NCBI GenBank assembly: GCA_011319805.1
Contig: SJRY01000180.1
Coordinates: forward strand, 1-24,748
Length of the DNA stretch: 24,748 nucleotides
Source: Macrocybe gigantea
Lineage: Eukaryota; Basidiomycota; Agaricomycetes; Agaricales; Callistosporiaceae
Direction of reading: 5' to 3'
Shown: piece by piece, positions 1-10,864 of the stretch
Layout of the letters: the number at the start of each line of letters is the position of its first letter
Position numbering within the stretch: the first letter of the stretch is position 1
Program-made: the position numbers and the translations under genes
The notes under the pieces: model-generated
Seen by the model: only the letters and a program-made list of their open reading frames with translations
Database searches by the model: none
Told to the model about the DNA's origin: nothing

Positions 1-390
1 AAGATCTGGGAACAGAGGTTAGAGAGACACCGGACAAGAACGCTCTTGTCAGAATCGTACTCTGTTGCATGTCATTTTCTGTGTAGTTGAGGAGATGGTG
101 AGCTCCCTTTTTCGGTGTTTGACAATGAGTCCCTGCTGTCCGTGCGGTAGGGCATGGCGGAACTTACCGCCCAAGGCTGGTATAACTTGATGGTCAGCGG
201 ATCGCTGGGGAGCGTCTCTGCGAAGAATCGTGACTTGAAAATCATCATCTTCCTGTATTCTGATGCAGCGGACAACCCGATGACGCCTGGATGTCGTCGA
301 CGCTTGCTCTAAGTAAAGAGCTGGCAATACGTACAGTTGACTCACCTGCGCCGATCACAATCACGCTCTTTTCTTTGTCAATTCTGTCAT
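1..390 (-). CDS. D-amino-acid oxidase-like FAD enzyme, 5' part only, frame broken by small indels
   Basis: The minus strand reads an N-terminal dinucleotide-binding motif (VIVIGAG, then VIGLSAA after an intron), then RIQEDDDFQVTI, AETLPSDP, PWA and, after another intron, GAHHLLNYTE. This order is that of D-amino-acid oxidase, a peroxisomal FAD flavoenzyme that deaminates D-amino acids. Proposed exons: 390-346, 286-168, 106-61 and 5-1, with GT-AG introns at 345-287, 167-107 and 60-6. The gene continues beyond base 1. The frame holds only if about five one-base indels are assumed: one A missing in exon 1, and two missing plus two extra bases in exon 2. They nearly cancel and the motifs stay intact, so sequence error is at least as likely as pseudogenisation. 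The ATG at 390 is the one that fits a 15-residue lead into the FAD motif. Family call fairly sure; functional state unknown. Confidence 0.7.
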
Positions 391-573
391 GGCAGAAGGG
401 AAACGGGTCAGGAATAGATAGGAGAGCCGGCGAGCAAGCCTCAAGTCTGGTTAAGTATGTTCCGCCTCTTCGCAGGGTATCATCGTGATCTCAATGAATA
501 AGGAACCAACAAACTAGAACGGTGTATGACCACGATGAAATATTAATCAAAACGTCGATATGGATAACTTGTT

Positions 574-2068
574 TCAGGCATATATACAAGATTGGTATGA
601 TCTATAGTCCACGGAAACCGACGGCGTTACCGCTTTTATCGGAGTCTGACGGCTCGGGCAAATTTCTTTCGGCTTGGTGCCTGTATTGGTCTGGGCAGCA
701 TTCAGCTTGCTCAGCCTTTTCGCCCTCGCAAAGATGCCCACTTCCTGATCTCTAATAAAGTTGAAGATGACCATTGGCCAGGAGGATGGATGCGAAGGTA
801 AGGTGTCGTAGAACTCGGGCGCTAGGGCTCTGAGAGCAGGAAGCTTTGTCCAGGCCACGAAGGGAAGTCGTGGTGTTCGTGTGATATCCAACCTATTACA
901 TTAATCCGAATTGAGATCTTGTGTCCAAAGAGAGAGCTATAGCGTACATTGTAAGCCAAGACATTCAGCGGCCCGTAATAGCTGAAGGTTTCCTGTTCCA
1001 TGCCGTCCCAAGATAGTGTTCAGCGATGAAATGTCCAGCACACGGATGCAGGCTTCCGGCAAAGAAGCTGCTCATGAGAAGGTAGATGAACGGTGTCGTG
1101 CCAAAGTTGACGATAAGGATGTAATCGAAAACGATCTGAACGAAGACGTTGAGTAAATGCCATTTGTTAGTCGCTGGCTGCGGAAAAAGTCGGGCGGAGG
1201 GCATAAAAGAAAATCTGGAAAGTGCTATCTTTCCGTCAGATGCATGCCAAGGGACGTGCCAAGGTCTTCTTACGCAAAAAAGACTTTTCCTAGCACATTG
1301 TTCAAGCAGATGAGCTCCAGACGCGTTGGAAGGTCAGTGTCGATGCCGTCTTGGCCAAGGAATTTGTGATGCTCTATGTGGTAACCCTGCATGGCATGTT
1401 ACAGGGCAGCTTAATGGAAGACAAATCACGCTCACTTTGAAGGCGGCGGAATACGGGATGCCGATAGGCAGGTTGGCAAGTATTGCCAGGAGCTTGTTCG
1501 GCGCGACTCCCGGAAAAGCCAAGTTGTGTGTGATCTCGTGGATGGCAAGGAACAGGTTGTGGTTTGCGGTTCCCCCGATGACATACGCCGCGATAATAAA
1601 CGTCCATGAGACCGGGGGGTGTTCCGAAGAGTATGGCAGTGCCAAGTTGAAGGGCCACGACGGCGAAAACGATATATTTTTGTGAGAGGTTCATAGCCCA
1701 TCAGTTTCGTAACCTGCAAATTGATATTCGCGGATTAGCAATATGGTTTACAAGGCACAGGAGTTGTTGCGGCGTATGCGTTTGGTGGGTTGGTCAAAGG
1801 ACGCACTTCGGGATGGGCCTTCATGATAGCCATTCGCCTGCTCCTGTGTGGCTCCTCTGTCATTAACCAGAGGAAATCGGAAGGGTCTTGAGGAAGTCCC
1901 GGATATACGGACGCGTCGGTGTCTATAAGGTCGGAATGTGCGGCGTGGGATCTCTTGCCCTCGGAGAGGGACTCTGCTCCTCGAAGAGGCTAAAGTCTAC
2001 GATGAAATGTCATATTTCAATCATTTCAAAAAAAAAATGAAAAAGCATAATAGTTTACCTATGGCCAT
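574..2068 (-). CDS. DES1: Sphingolipid delta-4 desaturase (dihydroceramide desaturase), frame broken by about six one-base indels
   Basis: This ER membrane di-iron enzyme puts the 4E double bond into dihydroceramide, the step before fungal glucosylceramide. Proposed exons: 2068-2059, 1922-1807, 1713-1436, 1386-1274, 1224-948 and 892-574, all joined by GT-AG introns. They give about 370 codons, the usual size. The N-terminal lipid-desaturase signature (DFLWLMTEEPH, then KAHPE) is followed by the three histidine boxes HEITHN (near 1530), HIEHHK (near 1370) and HEHHDFP (near 870). Reading through needs three extra bases removed (T run at 1677-1681, C/G run near 1615, T/A run near 1185) and three missing bases restored (near 1008, 877 and 865). 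Indels net to zero. All histidines and the hydrophobic segments survive, so error is plausible. Exon 1 codes only four residues, so the start is less certain than the rest. Confidence 0.85.
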
Positions 2069-2319
2069 GAATGTGATAGGGAGGCTACAAGATGCCTCAT
2101 AACCTGAAGAGACTTTGTCAAAAGTCTCATGTTAAAGCAGAAATTACGTAACACAAATATCTCCGCTCCTCGATGAACGCGTCCCACATTCGACCGTTGC
2201 GGCAAAATCTATAACGCCTGCTCAATTTACTAACCTCGTATACGATGCACAACGTCTTTGGAGAGTTAATCTAAGATAACCCTTTTTGCAAGTGGCTTCA
2301 TTGCACTCCGTTCAGGTAA

Positions 2320-2329
2320 ATCACGTGAT
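2320..2329. promoter_or_regulatory. Palindromic E-box ATCACGTGAT in the divergent desaturase/Sre1 promoter
   Basis: A perfect ten-base palindrome lies in the 377-base intergenic stretch 2069-2445. It is about 116 bases upstream of the Sre1 ATG and about 250 bases upstream of the desaturase ATG, which are transcribed away from each other. SREBP-type bHLH proteins with a tyrosine in the basic region are known to bind this E-box (ATCACGTGA) as well as the sterol element ATCACCCCAC. The neighbouring gene encodes exactly such a protein, so autoregulation and control of the desaturase are reasonable inferences. Other CACGTG-type bHLH factors could use the same site. Confidence 0.55.
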
Positions 2330-2445
2330 CTAAATTGCCTGTAGAAGGTCAGGCCACTCTTTGCAGAGTGCCCAGCACAGTAGCGCGCAATTCGCCCAAC
2401 TGCGCATCTTGTTCGTCAACCATCATCACGTCGGCGGTTTCCCTC

Positions 2446-5430
2446 ATGTCGATGACCGCCGACACACACTCGTTCTCACCGCATCTCATGGCTTCCGACT
2501 TGGGTCTTGATCCGTCCGATCCACTGAACCTCCTGCTGCACAATACAACCCAGTCCAATAGCGGTGACTCGTCGATGGACGATTCCTCCTGCGAAGGCAC
2601 GAGTCCACCCAACTGGTCAGAACTTTCTGCGCTCTGGCCCGAGAATGAGCCGACGACAGCCAAGCCGTATCCGGACGCCATGGAATTCGTGGACTTTGCG
2701 TCCTTCCAGCCGGGCATGGACTTCAACCCGACGATGTCGATTGAACCTAGCGCACTCCATTTTGATTACGCGAAATATGGAATTCAAGGATATTCTTATA
2801 ACCTGCCTGTGCAAATGTTCCCCAATGAACCATTACCTACGCCATTCCCGTTTACATTCCAGCCTCTCATCAAAAACGAGGGATCCTCCCTGTCTGTACC
2901 ATCCGAGGCAAACCATAGGAGGTTAAGCGTTACTTCGTCTTCCTCATCTTCGGCATCAGCCATGTCTCCCTCCTCAGACTCTATATCGAGTCCCACAATT
3001 TCAGTTGCAACCCACTCTTCAGATGTGCTTCAACCCACGAATGAGATATCGACGGCAACAGCTCTGAATGATCCTGCTGCCGAAATTGCTGAGAAAGTGC
3101 GCAAAGCCGCGGGTGTCATGCTCGCCCTTCCTATGAACCTTCAAGGCGTGGACGTCAGCCAACATCTTTCCGCTCCTTGTATGTTCTGGTTTTCCTGCAA
3201 TGAAAATGAAGCTCATTATTTCTTCGTTAGCCCCCAATGTCCCCGCTCCGCCTCCCAAATTACCCATTCCCCGTCTTGCACGCCATCCGTCTCAATCCGT
3301 GAAATCTTCATCCACTGTTTCGTCTGCTGCATCGACGCCACCACCGTCTACCCCATCTCCCCCGCCGACGTCTTCCAATTCCACACCATCACCGCCTTCC
3401 TCCCAATCGCAATCATCAAATCACACCAACGCATCTACCATCCAATCTCGGCCGAAGACCAGCCACACCACCATTGAGCGTAGATATCGGACGAACCTCA
3501 ACGCTCGTATCCAAAGCCTTCGCATGGCCGTACCCGCTTTGCGGGTTGTGGAAGACCGCGAAGGGAAGAAGAAAGCTCCCAACAAGGTCCTTGTCAACAA
3601 CGGCAAAGTTGAAGGAACTGTTTTCTCCTTCGGAGGTGTAGTTGACGTCGTAGATGAACGAGGGTTCGTCGATGGCGTGAAGGTCGCTCGCAAATGTAGC
3701 AAGGCCAACGTGCTTGGAAAAGCTGTTGAATACATTAGGGTGCTCAAGAAACGCGAGCTTCGTCTGAAGGCCGAACAATCCGGCCTCAAGTCCTTGATTT
3801 CTGGTCTTGTAGGTGGGCCAGCACTGTTGCGAGAGTGGGAAAGGGAGTGGAAGGAGAGATTCGGTGGCGAGGAGAAGGATGAAGTCGAAGGTGAAATGGA
3901 TGGAGAAGGTGACGACGACGACAGCGATGATGAGCAGGATGACTTGGATGATGAAGTTGGTAGGAAGAGAAAGAGAGTCAAAGCATCGCCCCCTGCTCCT
4001 TTGGCCAAGAAAGAGAAGGATAAGAGGTCCGTTCAGGAAACGAACGGTGCGCCGCCGGAAAAGCGCAAGCGGGGCCGACCGCGCAAGGTCATCCCCCCTG
4101 CTGTGCCTGTCGGCTCGACGTTGTCGATTTCGGTCGAGCAGCAGGATCAGGATCAAAGCATGACGGATACCTCCTCACAAGATGAAGCGCAACAAGAGCC
4201 CCAGCAATACCTGCTGGCTGTCTTTGCACTGTTCTCTTTCTTCAATTCCCCGATCGCGACTTCAAAACCGTCTACGCCACATGTCCACACCGGGGTGGTC
4301 CTCAATGCTTCGACATTGCCTGTTGTTGAGGAGTCGTGGGGCTTTAAGGACTACATGCAAACGTTCCATTTGTTGGTTTCGTTCTTGATCCTCGTTAGCC
4401 TAGCGTCTAAGTGGACAGGGTACGGCTCTACAAACACCAAGGCCTTATCTCTATTCCGTTTCGTTGGGCTCGCAAAGAGTGCAACCAGGCGCAGGGAAGA
4501 TTGGGTCAAGTCAGGAGAGAAATACATCCTCAGCGGTAATGCCCCTTCCTGTCTCATTGCAACAGTTTCTTACTCTTTTTACCTACAGCTGAACAGTCTA
4601 ACCGTCGTCGCGTACAGATTTATTACAATATCTGTTCTCTACCGAACGCCAGTGTTGAGGACACGGTAACTGCTGCCCTTGTTCTCTATGGTGTGACTGG
4701 CCTCTTTGGCAGTGTTGCTAGGACCAAGGCGCGGGCCACCTGGAACGCTTGTCGGTCCAATGCCAATGCGCGCCCTTCACCCATTTATGAGGCCATGGTC
4801 CTGGACAACATGGATATCGACGAGGCGGCAACTCGTCTAACGGAGCACGCCAGGATCACGAGGGCCCCATCTACAGACTCACCCCTCCATGTCCTCGGCT
4901 GCCTTTACATCAAGGAGAGAATGCGGAAGCACCTCGGCTCGCTGTTCATAGAGGACGTCCATGCAGACGGCAATAGCATTGAGGACAAGGCGTCCTACGA
5001 TGAAGAGATGACGGAGAGGCGGCAGACCGTCGATGCCGCGAAGGAACTTGATGGGCAGGTCATGGAGCTCGGACGCAACTTTGAGCGCGTCTGGAAGCTG
5101 AACACGGACATGCTCGTCGGCTTATGCGCTCGTCCAGCAGACGAAAGCGAGGACAACGAAGGCGGAGAGCCCAACAACGACGTCGAGGCTCTGCTCTCCG
5201 CTATCGTGCTATGCAGGCGCGTGTTTGCGACGAGCGCGCGGTGCCACGGCCCGTCGGGCCTGTTGAGTCCGCCGCCCAGTCCTCGACGACGCGACACGAG
5301 CGATGTGGCGAAGCTGCGGCAGATCCTTGGCAGTCGCGTGTTTGAGCAATCGGATGCGCTCGAAGACGCGAGGGACCGCGCTGTGGACATGATTGTAGGC
5401 CTGGAGAGGAGGAGCGTAGGCTTAGACTAA
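2446..5430 (+). CDS. SRE1: SREBP-type membrane-bound bHLH transcription factor (Sre1)
   Basis: Exons 2446-3178, 3231-4535 and 4589-5430 join in frame to 959 codons plus stop, with no indel. Order: Ser/Thr/Pro-rich N terminus; bHLH basic region and helix 1 at about 322-349, including ERRYR with the SREBP-diagnostic tyrosine 330; a long loop; helix 2 from KANVLGKAVEY at 402; a run of Asp/Glu; an AT-hook-like GRPRK at 526-530; two hydrophobic segments at about 571-587 and 620-640; then a long C-terminal region of the fungal SREBP type (DUF2014). In fungi such proteins sit in the ER with both ends in the cytosol, and cleavage frees the bHLH part when sterol or oxygen is low. The ATG at 2446 is the first in frame; a second ATG lies two codons on (2452). 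It shares a promoter with the desaturase. Confidence 0.92.
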
Positions 5431-6223
5431 ATCTTGAAAGCTTGAACCTTGGATAATAATACTCTACGTAGATTAGTGTACACGTCGGGAAACTGTATAT
5501 CGAGTGATATTTACCTCTATTTATCTGTGCACTTCAATGAACTTGTTCTCGAATTACACGAAGCTCGTCGTGTTGCGACGTAAAATAGACCCTGCATTCG
5601 TCATATTCGAGTTTTTAAGACCTAAGCGATTTCTTATGATCGTGACAAAATAACCGCGATATTGACAATGGCAGTCAGTCCGAGATCCATGATTTCGCAC
5701 CGTTTGCAGGAAGATAGCCTAGCATCTAACCAACACTCCAGTGAAACCCAATGACTCTTCTCTTGGTGCACAGGCTGCCCATATGTGTCTCAGCATTGGA
5801 GATGGCATGTTGATGCAGCTGACGTTATTGTTTCTGGTGTATGCTCGTCCAATAACACTGGTTGTGGCGGCGATTGTTTTCGAACTGCTCATTTGTCAAG
5901 CTGCTGAGATGCTGACGCACGGCCCTGCGCACAGTCCGTCGCCATATCGCACCAAGGTCCGACCATACACATCGTCACAGATTTGTCCTGGTGCGTTATT
6001 ATTTCTATCTGGCCTCCGCGGTCTGGTCACTCATTTGCAATACCCTTTCCGGCTATCAATTGTCTTCGCATTGGCCTTTAGCTGGCCCGCCCTCTTCCCC
6101 ATATTTTAGTACATAAGTGCGACGGAATGCCATTGATGACTTCGTCAAACCTACATTCTACCAGCCTTTCTATTTTCTTGCTCTCTCGAAACTTCGCAGC
6201 TGCTCATCTCGCTATTCGTGACC
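5431..6223. other. Intergenic region, no supported gene
   Basis: This 793-base stretch separates the Sre1 stop from the F-box gene start. It must hold the Sre1 3' end and the F-box promoter. A plus-strand open frame at 5741-6109 has hydrophobic stretches, but its first codon is GTG, and I recognise no domain or splice pattern that would support it. Confidence 0.5.
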
Positions 6224-8173
6224 ATGTCCCACAGGAACATAAACAACGTCACTGTAGACGATCGCGACACATACTGGGTCAGCTATAGTAAAGCCAAACT
6301 GGATCCTGGCGTCACGTTCCTGAATGGCTTCGGAATATCGGTCTGTCTCGACGCTGGCGCGCACCATCACTTCTCGGGTATAAGAATGTTGATTGTGTAC
6401 AAGAAAGGCGAACCGTTCCACCGCTTCGTATGTGTTTATCGTCCGTTCTACGTAACGATATTCTAAACTTATATTTGCAAAAGAGGGTCAGGGATAGCCT
6501 CAGCCCCGAGGCATTCACGTCGGCCAAACCCATCCAGATGAGCCACCGTCAACGTCTCCTTGACCATGCTCAGACTATGGAGTCTCGTGCTGGGCGACTT
6601 CAACAAGATCTGAAGCGGTCGAGCTTGCCACTTTATGTCGTGGTATTCGAGATCGTGGAATCCAAATGCTTCAATCCTAACGGTGGACGTGCGCGTCTCA
6701 TCGAGCTTACGCCGTTGACAAGCTTTAAATATCACCCTCCCTACTGCGTGGCATACGACCGAAGCTTTTCCTGTACCCCGGAAGCGCCTGCAGTCAAGCT
6801 GTATTTGCAGTGTGATCATTTCTTCGGAGAAACGGACGCATCCCTCTCCGGTGCTGACATCTTCTACTATCTACGGCAGCCCGCGTTGTTGCATAGTCTC
6901 CGAATCCTCCCTGTATCGCGAAACCCGCGCACTCGATCCCCGCTTCCGCCAAGTGTTGTGCAGCGCATCGCGGAATGCGTCATCGACGACAGTTCAAGTG
7001 GGTGGAGGAAGACACTGATATCCATTGCGCTTGTCTGCAAGACATGGACGTGCGCCATCGAGGTTTTCCACATGAGAAAGGACGGTATTCGTTTTGATCT
7101 TCCTACTGCAGCATCCGTTTATCGATCTTTGGCGATGAACCCTCGTTACGGACAACTGTACCGGCACTTGAATCCAAGGGCATTCGGCGATTATTATCTA
7201 CCCGAAGCGATGGAGGAAAGATGTGTCAAGTTCGAACGTGACTTCCTGGGTATAATGAGTCTGACCCCGAACCTCGTCACGCTCGGTCTATCCCCCATAC
7301 ATCCCTCATTGCACCCTTATCTCGTGCGTTCTATCTGCCGTTTGCGTATCGCGAATTTCCTGGTAGATGGCTTGGACGAACGAATTTTTGATGACTGTTT
7401 GGACCCGCCTTCGCAACCGTTCACGATCAAAGAAGTCTTGCAATGTGCAAGCCATTGGCCAGAACTGACTGAGTTAGAGATCAAACATCTCGGCTCGGAA
7501 GAGGGACAGTGAGTCATTACAGAGTCCATGTTGCTTCTCATTTCTTCTCGTTTCTGATGATATTGCCGTCAGAATGGCGTGTAGCAAGTCCAAGGACGCT
7601 TTATCCCGTAACAGCATGGGCAAGACATCTATCAGAGACGTGGAACCGGCGGCCCCGTCTCTGCAAATCCTCCGTATAATGAGCTCCGGAATCCCTGATG
7701 TACCCCTGGTCCGATTGACATCCTCTCGGTTACGAGTTCTCGAACTAGTGGATGTTTCCGGGCTTAGGAACCGGGATCTGTTTGCCTGCTTCATGCAAGC
7801 AGCACCAACGCTCGAACGGCTGCTTTTGAACTTGATCATGGCCGATATTGAACGTGAAGAAGACAAGGAATATGCACTCGATGAAGCTATGCCACACCTC
7901 ACACGTCTGGACTTCCTTGACGTTGCAGGCGACTTGCTGACTGCTTTGACAATTTCGAGGAAGAAACGGGCCCTGGGAAGGAGCGGCAGTCAACGCCGAA
8001 CGTGTATATCCATTCGTAACGCTCCAGGTGTCAGGCTGGCAGACGTGGCTGATGCGATGGCGGTGACTGGATGGAATTGCATTACTATGCTTCCCGAGGA
8101 GGGCGACGACTCGGCTGTAAAAATTCAGCAGGTCACTCAATCCAGGGCGGTGGAATTTAAATGTGAAGGATAA
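6224..8173 (+). CDS. F-box protein, probable SCF substrate adaptor
   Basis: Exons 6224-6427, 6484-7508 and 7573-8173 join through two GT-AG introns (56 and 64 nt) to 609 codons plus stop, with no frame break. An F-box-like segment begins at about residue 222 (LPPSVVQRI) and ends near 260, with the ALVCKTW core common in basidiomycete F-box proteins. The part after it is rich in leucine-containing segments such as SRLRVLELVDVSGL and LTRLDFLDVAG, as in degenerate LRR substrate-binding regions. Members of this expanded mushroom family are expected to bind Skp1 and present a target for ubiquitination; the target cannot be read from sequence. The roughly 220 residues before the F-box match nothing I know and could in part belong to a separate gene. 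The start chosen is the ATG in ACCATGTCC. Confidence 0.75.
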
Positions 8174-9659
8174 ACATGTATTATTGGAATTAGTTTCAAT
8201 GAAATTTGCACATTCGATTTAGTCTCTAATGGCGACAAAGTTGCGCAGTTGATTGAGATTGGTCTTTTCATTTGCTTGAGGGGCTGGTGTGCAAGGCTCA
8301 CCTAGTTGCAGGAATTTATGGCATTCCACGATAATGCCATCAAGACATTGAATATGACACCAAACCTTATTGCTCTGCTCTTATTCTCAGTATCCTGCGA
8401 ATTGCATCATGATTTCATGGAATGCCTTTCCAGGCTGTGAAGTGTAAAACGAATTGTCGGCAGTGAACAGTGTCTCCTTCGATTTTTCACCTCAGCATTG
8501 GCAGGACCTTGTTGAACTAAGAGGCTGTCAGTGAGATGCAGAGATGCGAGTTATGGCGGGCGTTTGTGGTTCCCAATTTTGAAGGCGTTGCTCCTGCCTT
8601 GGCTCTGCTTCTATAACGGGACATCTGCCACGTAATGACTCTAGGGCGTTCCCTCATCCTGACGAAGGGAGTCTGTTACTTCAAATCTGCCATTGTTCGC
8701 CTCGGCCGTGGAGACATGGAAGGCGCTGCGTTAATCGGCCATTGACCGATGCCATAGAAGGTAGCCATGAACATCACACCATACTTACTGAGGAGAATGT
8801 AGGCCTTCATTGCCCCAGTCGAACAAGCTGCACATTCGGTAGGTAATGAACGCAGGATGCAGTCCTTTTTTGCTTGCATTGACATGAAAGTATATACAGA
8901 GCGGCGAATTCTATAACATCACTGTAAGATTGGGCCGAGGCAGAATTCAAAATGGTGACACTTTGACCTCTCGAGGCATGATCTGGGAACCTGCAGATGA
9001 TCTCCTTATTTGTGCGAAACTTAGGAGATGTCTTGAGTTGCTCGAATCTGGCCATGGTCGTTGTGATTAATAAGAAAAGACAATGCACATGAAAGGCGCG
9101 ACGTATGCCTTTGTTGTTGATGCCTTGCTTTTAGCGAAAAAGTCGGAAGGATCGGATGACGGCATCGCGGCGTACTGAAGTATATATTATTGTTTTTGTC
9201 GAGATGGCATATCGAGTTCGGTACGAGTGAACGCAAGATTCGTCAGGGGCCGCGCACTGTAATTGCGAATTCTTGGAAAACCTTCCTCGATCGGTTCTCT
9301 CCCAGGTCGTAGACGGCGAGCAAAACTGTGTCAGGTTCCGTCGTCGATCGACGGGATAAAAATTCCTGAACGAGCTTTGGCGATAGTCTAGACACTGGAA
9401 TCGCAGAGATCCACGGCCTCTTCGTGACTAACCCCCTAAAGGGTCCGATAAGTTCTTTGTCAAGTTCACGGTAATTTTCTCTACCAACTAAGTTCAGCGA
9501 TCCCGACAGATATGGCATTTTTGACCTATACCTATCGACGATTCCGTACATCCAATATCCGGGCGCCGCACGGACAAACGTTGACTTGAATTCTTAAATA
9601 CTCATGGACGGCGACCGTGAATTTCTCGTTCCCGCCGAGTTCAACTTCTGTGAGCCTTC
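8174..9659. other. Long intergenic stretch, only unsupported small ORFs
   Basis: About 1.5 kb between the F-box gene and the zinc-finger gene. The longest open frames are on the minus strand: 9551-9243 (102 residues from an ATG) and 9088-8807 (ATG-started part from MARFEQL, about 80 residues). Neither shows a recognised domain, signal peptide or convincing exon joins. One or both could be small lineage-specific genes, but nothing here separates them from chance. Confidence 0.4.
9243..9551 (-). CDS. Possible small hypothetical protein
   Basis: A single-exon minus-strand frame of 102 codons starting with ATG (MYGIVDRYRSKMPYL). Its composition is ordinary for a soluble protein, with mixed charge and no low complexity. 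No family, signal peptide or membrane segment is recognised. It would be transcribed away from the zinc-finger gene and use the same short upstream region. Chance is a realistic explanation. Confidence 0.15.
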   Translation of the reverse strand: MYGIVDRYRSKMPYLSGSLNLVGRENYRELDKELIGPFRGLVTKRPWISAIPVSRLSPKLVQEFLSRRSTTEPDTVLLAVYDLGENRSRKVFQEFAITVRGP

Positions 9660-10707
9660 ATGCCGATCTGTACTAGTTGTGCTCGAAAATTTGTGAGCGG
9701 CGACGCTCTCCGGCAGCATCTCGCAAGCTCCAGCGTTGGACATCCCTTTTGCGCAAGCTGCAATCGGCGTTTCATCAGCCAGGAGGCGCTCGAGGGTGTA
9801 AGAAATGTTTTCCTTCTTTTCCCAAGGTTCGCTCTGTTTCTGAGTCGACTTAGCACATGAATGCCCGTCACCCTCCGACATTTGATTGCACATTGTGCGA
9901 ACGTCAGTTCGGCGCGGTCTTCGCCCTAGAAGATCATTACAGAGGATCTGCGGCTCACCCCAACTGCGCCAAGTGCGGACAGGGGTTTTTTGACCGAGCT
10001 CAGCAACTTGAGGTAAGCGCCATGTCGCCTCCAAGCTAAAACTGAAGCATCTCTCATCGAACACTCGGCGAAGCACCAAAAATTAGCTCACCCGTTAGTT
10101 TCCTGCGAACCATGCGGTGGGATTCTCGTATACGAAGAAAATCTTTCGGATCACTACTCCCAGGTTGCTGTTCATCCCTCCTGTCGTGAATGCAACGAGG
10201 GCTTCAAGGGTACAGCAGAATATAACGAGGTAAGATCTGCAACTATCATAGTCATTATAGTCATGCTCATTTCCATCTAAAAGCACGTCCGAACCGTGCA
10301 CCAAGAACCTACCAATATAACGCATTCGGAGTCCATGGCCAGAGTGGAAAAGTGTTCAGCGGCTTCGACGACGCAAAGTCCGGACTTGGGTCTACCTCGC
10401 AACGAAATGCGCCAGGACAGCGGCTACGAGAGACCTGATGATTTCTCGAGACATCGTAAAACGGTGAGCACATCGATCAACATTCTTCAACTACTGCATC
10501 TATAATCTTGCAATGCGATGTGTGTTGCAGGACATGGCATCTGATGCAGCGCTTTCAGTGTCCGAGCTTTCTCAGTCTTCCTGGGAGAGCCAGCCACCAA
10601 CGTCCCATAGTAATCGTCTGCCCCGACCTGGTCGGTCAGTTCAAGAGCTTTGGACAAGCAAGACAAACACGCAGATCAGTCGTAGCGTCAGAACCATTGA
10701 TTTCTAA
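9660..10707 (+). CDS. C2H2-type zinc-finger protein with three tandem finger pairs
   Basis: Exons 9660-9797, 9854-10012, 10062-10229, 10284-10463 and 10531-10707 give 273 codons plus stop. Six fingers form three pairs. The first finger of each pair is C-x2-C-x12-H-x6/7-H and is followed within a few residues by the second, C-x2-C-x12-H-x4-H (for example CASCNRRF...HMNARH, and CRECNEGF...HVRTVH). Each second finger is split by a phase-0 intron just before its first histidine. Introns 1, 3 and 4 have clean GT-AG ends. Intron 2 (10013-10061) has a good GTAAGC donor but ends in AA where the repeat pattern puts the acceptor. The tail after the fingers is polar and Ser-rich with no known domain. 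The fingers suggest nucleic-acid or protein binding; no target can be inferred. Confidence 0.8.
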
Positions 10708-10864
10708 TCATGATTTTGCCCTTCGTATCATTGTTTTACTGGAAGACAAAACAGAAACAATTAAACCAACGATTGATGTATCGATAAGAAATACCAAAGA
10801 GCAACAACCAGAGTGCAGACGAGATTCGACAGCAACGATAAAAACAGGATTGACGTCTTGGTAT

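Noticed and set aside
3416..4156. Minus-strand open frames of 246 and 195 codons
   Set aside because: They lie antisense to the Sre1 bHLH exon, and their composition mirrors its repetitive codons.
5741..6109. Hydrophobic plus-strand frame of 122 codons
   Set aside because: Its first codon is GTG, no domain is recognised, and there is no splice or promoter support.
9594..10079. Minus-strand open frame of 161 codons
   Set aside because: It is antisense to the zinc-finger exons and has no domain; the plus strand carries clear C2H2 fingers.
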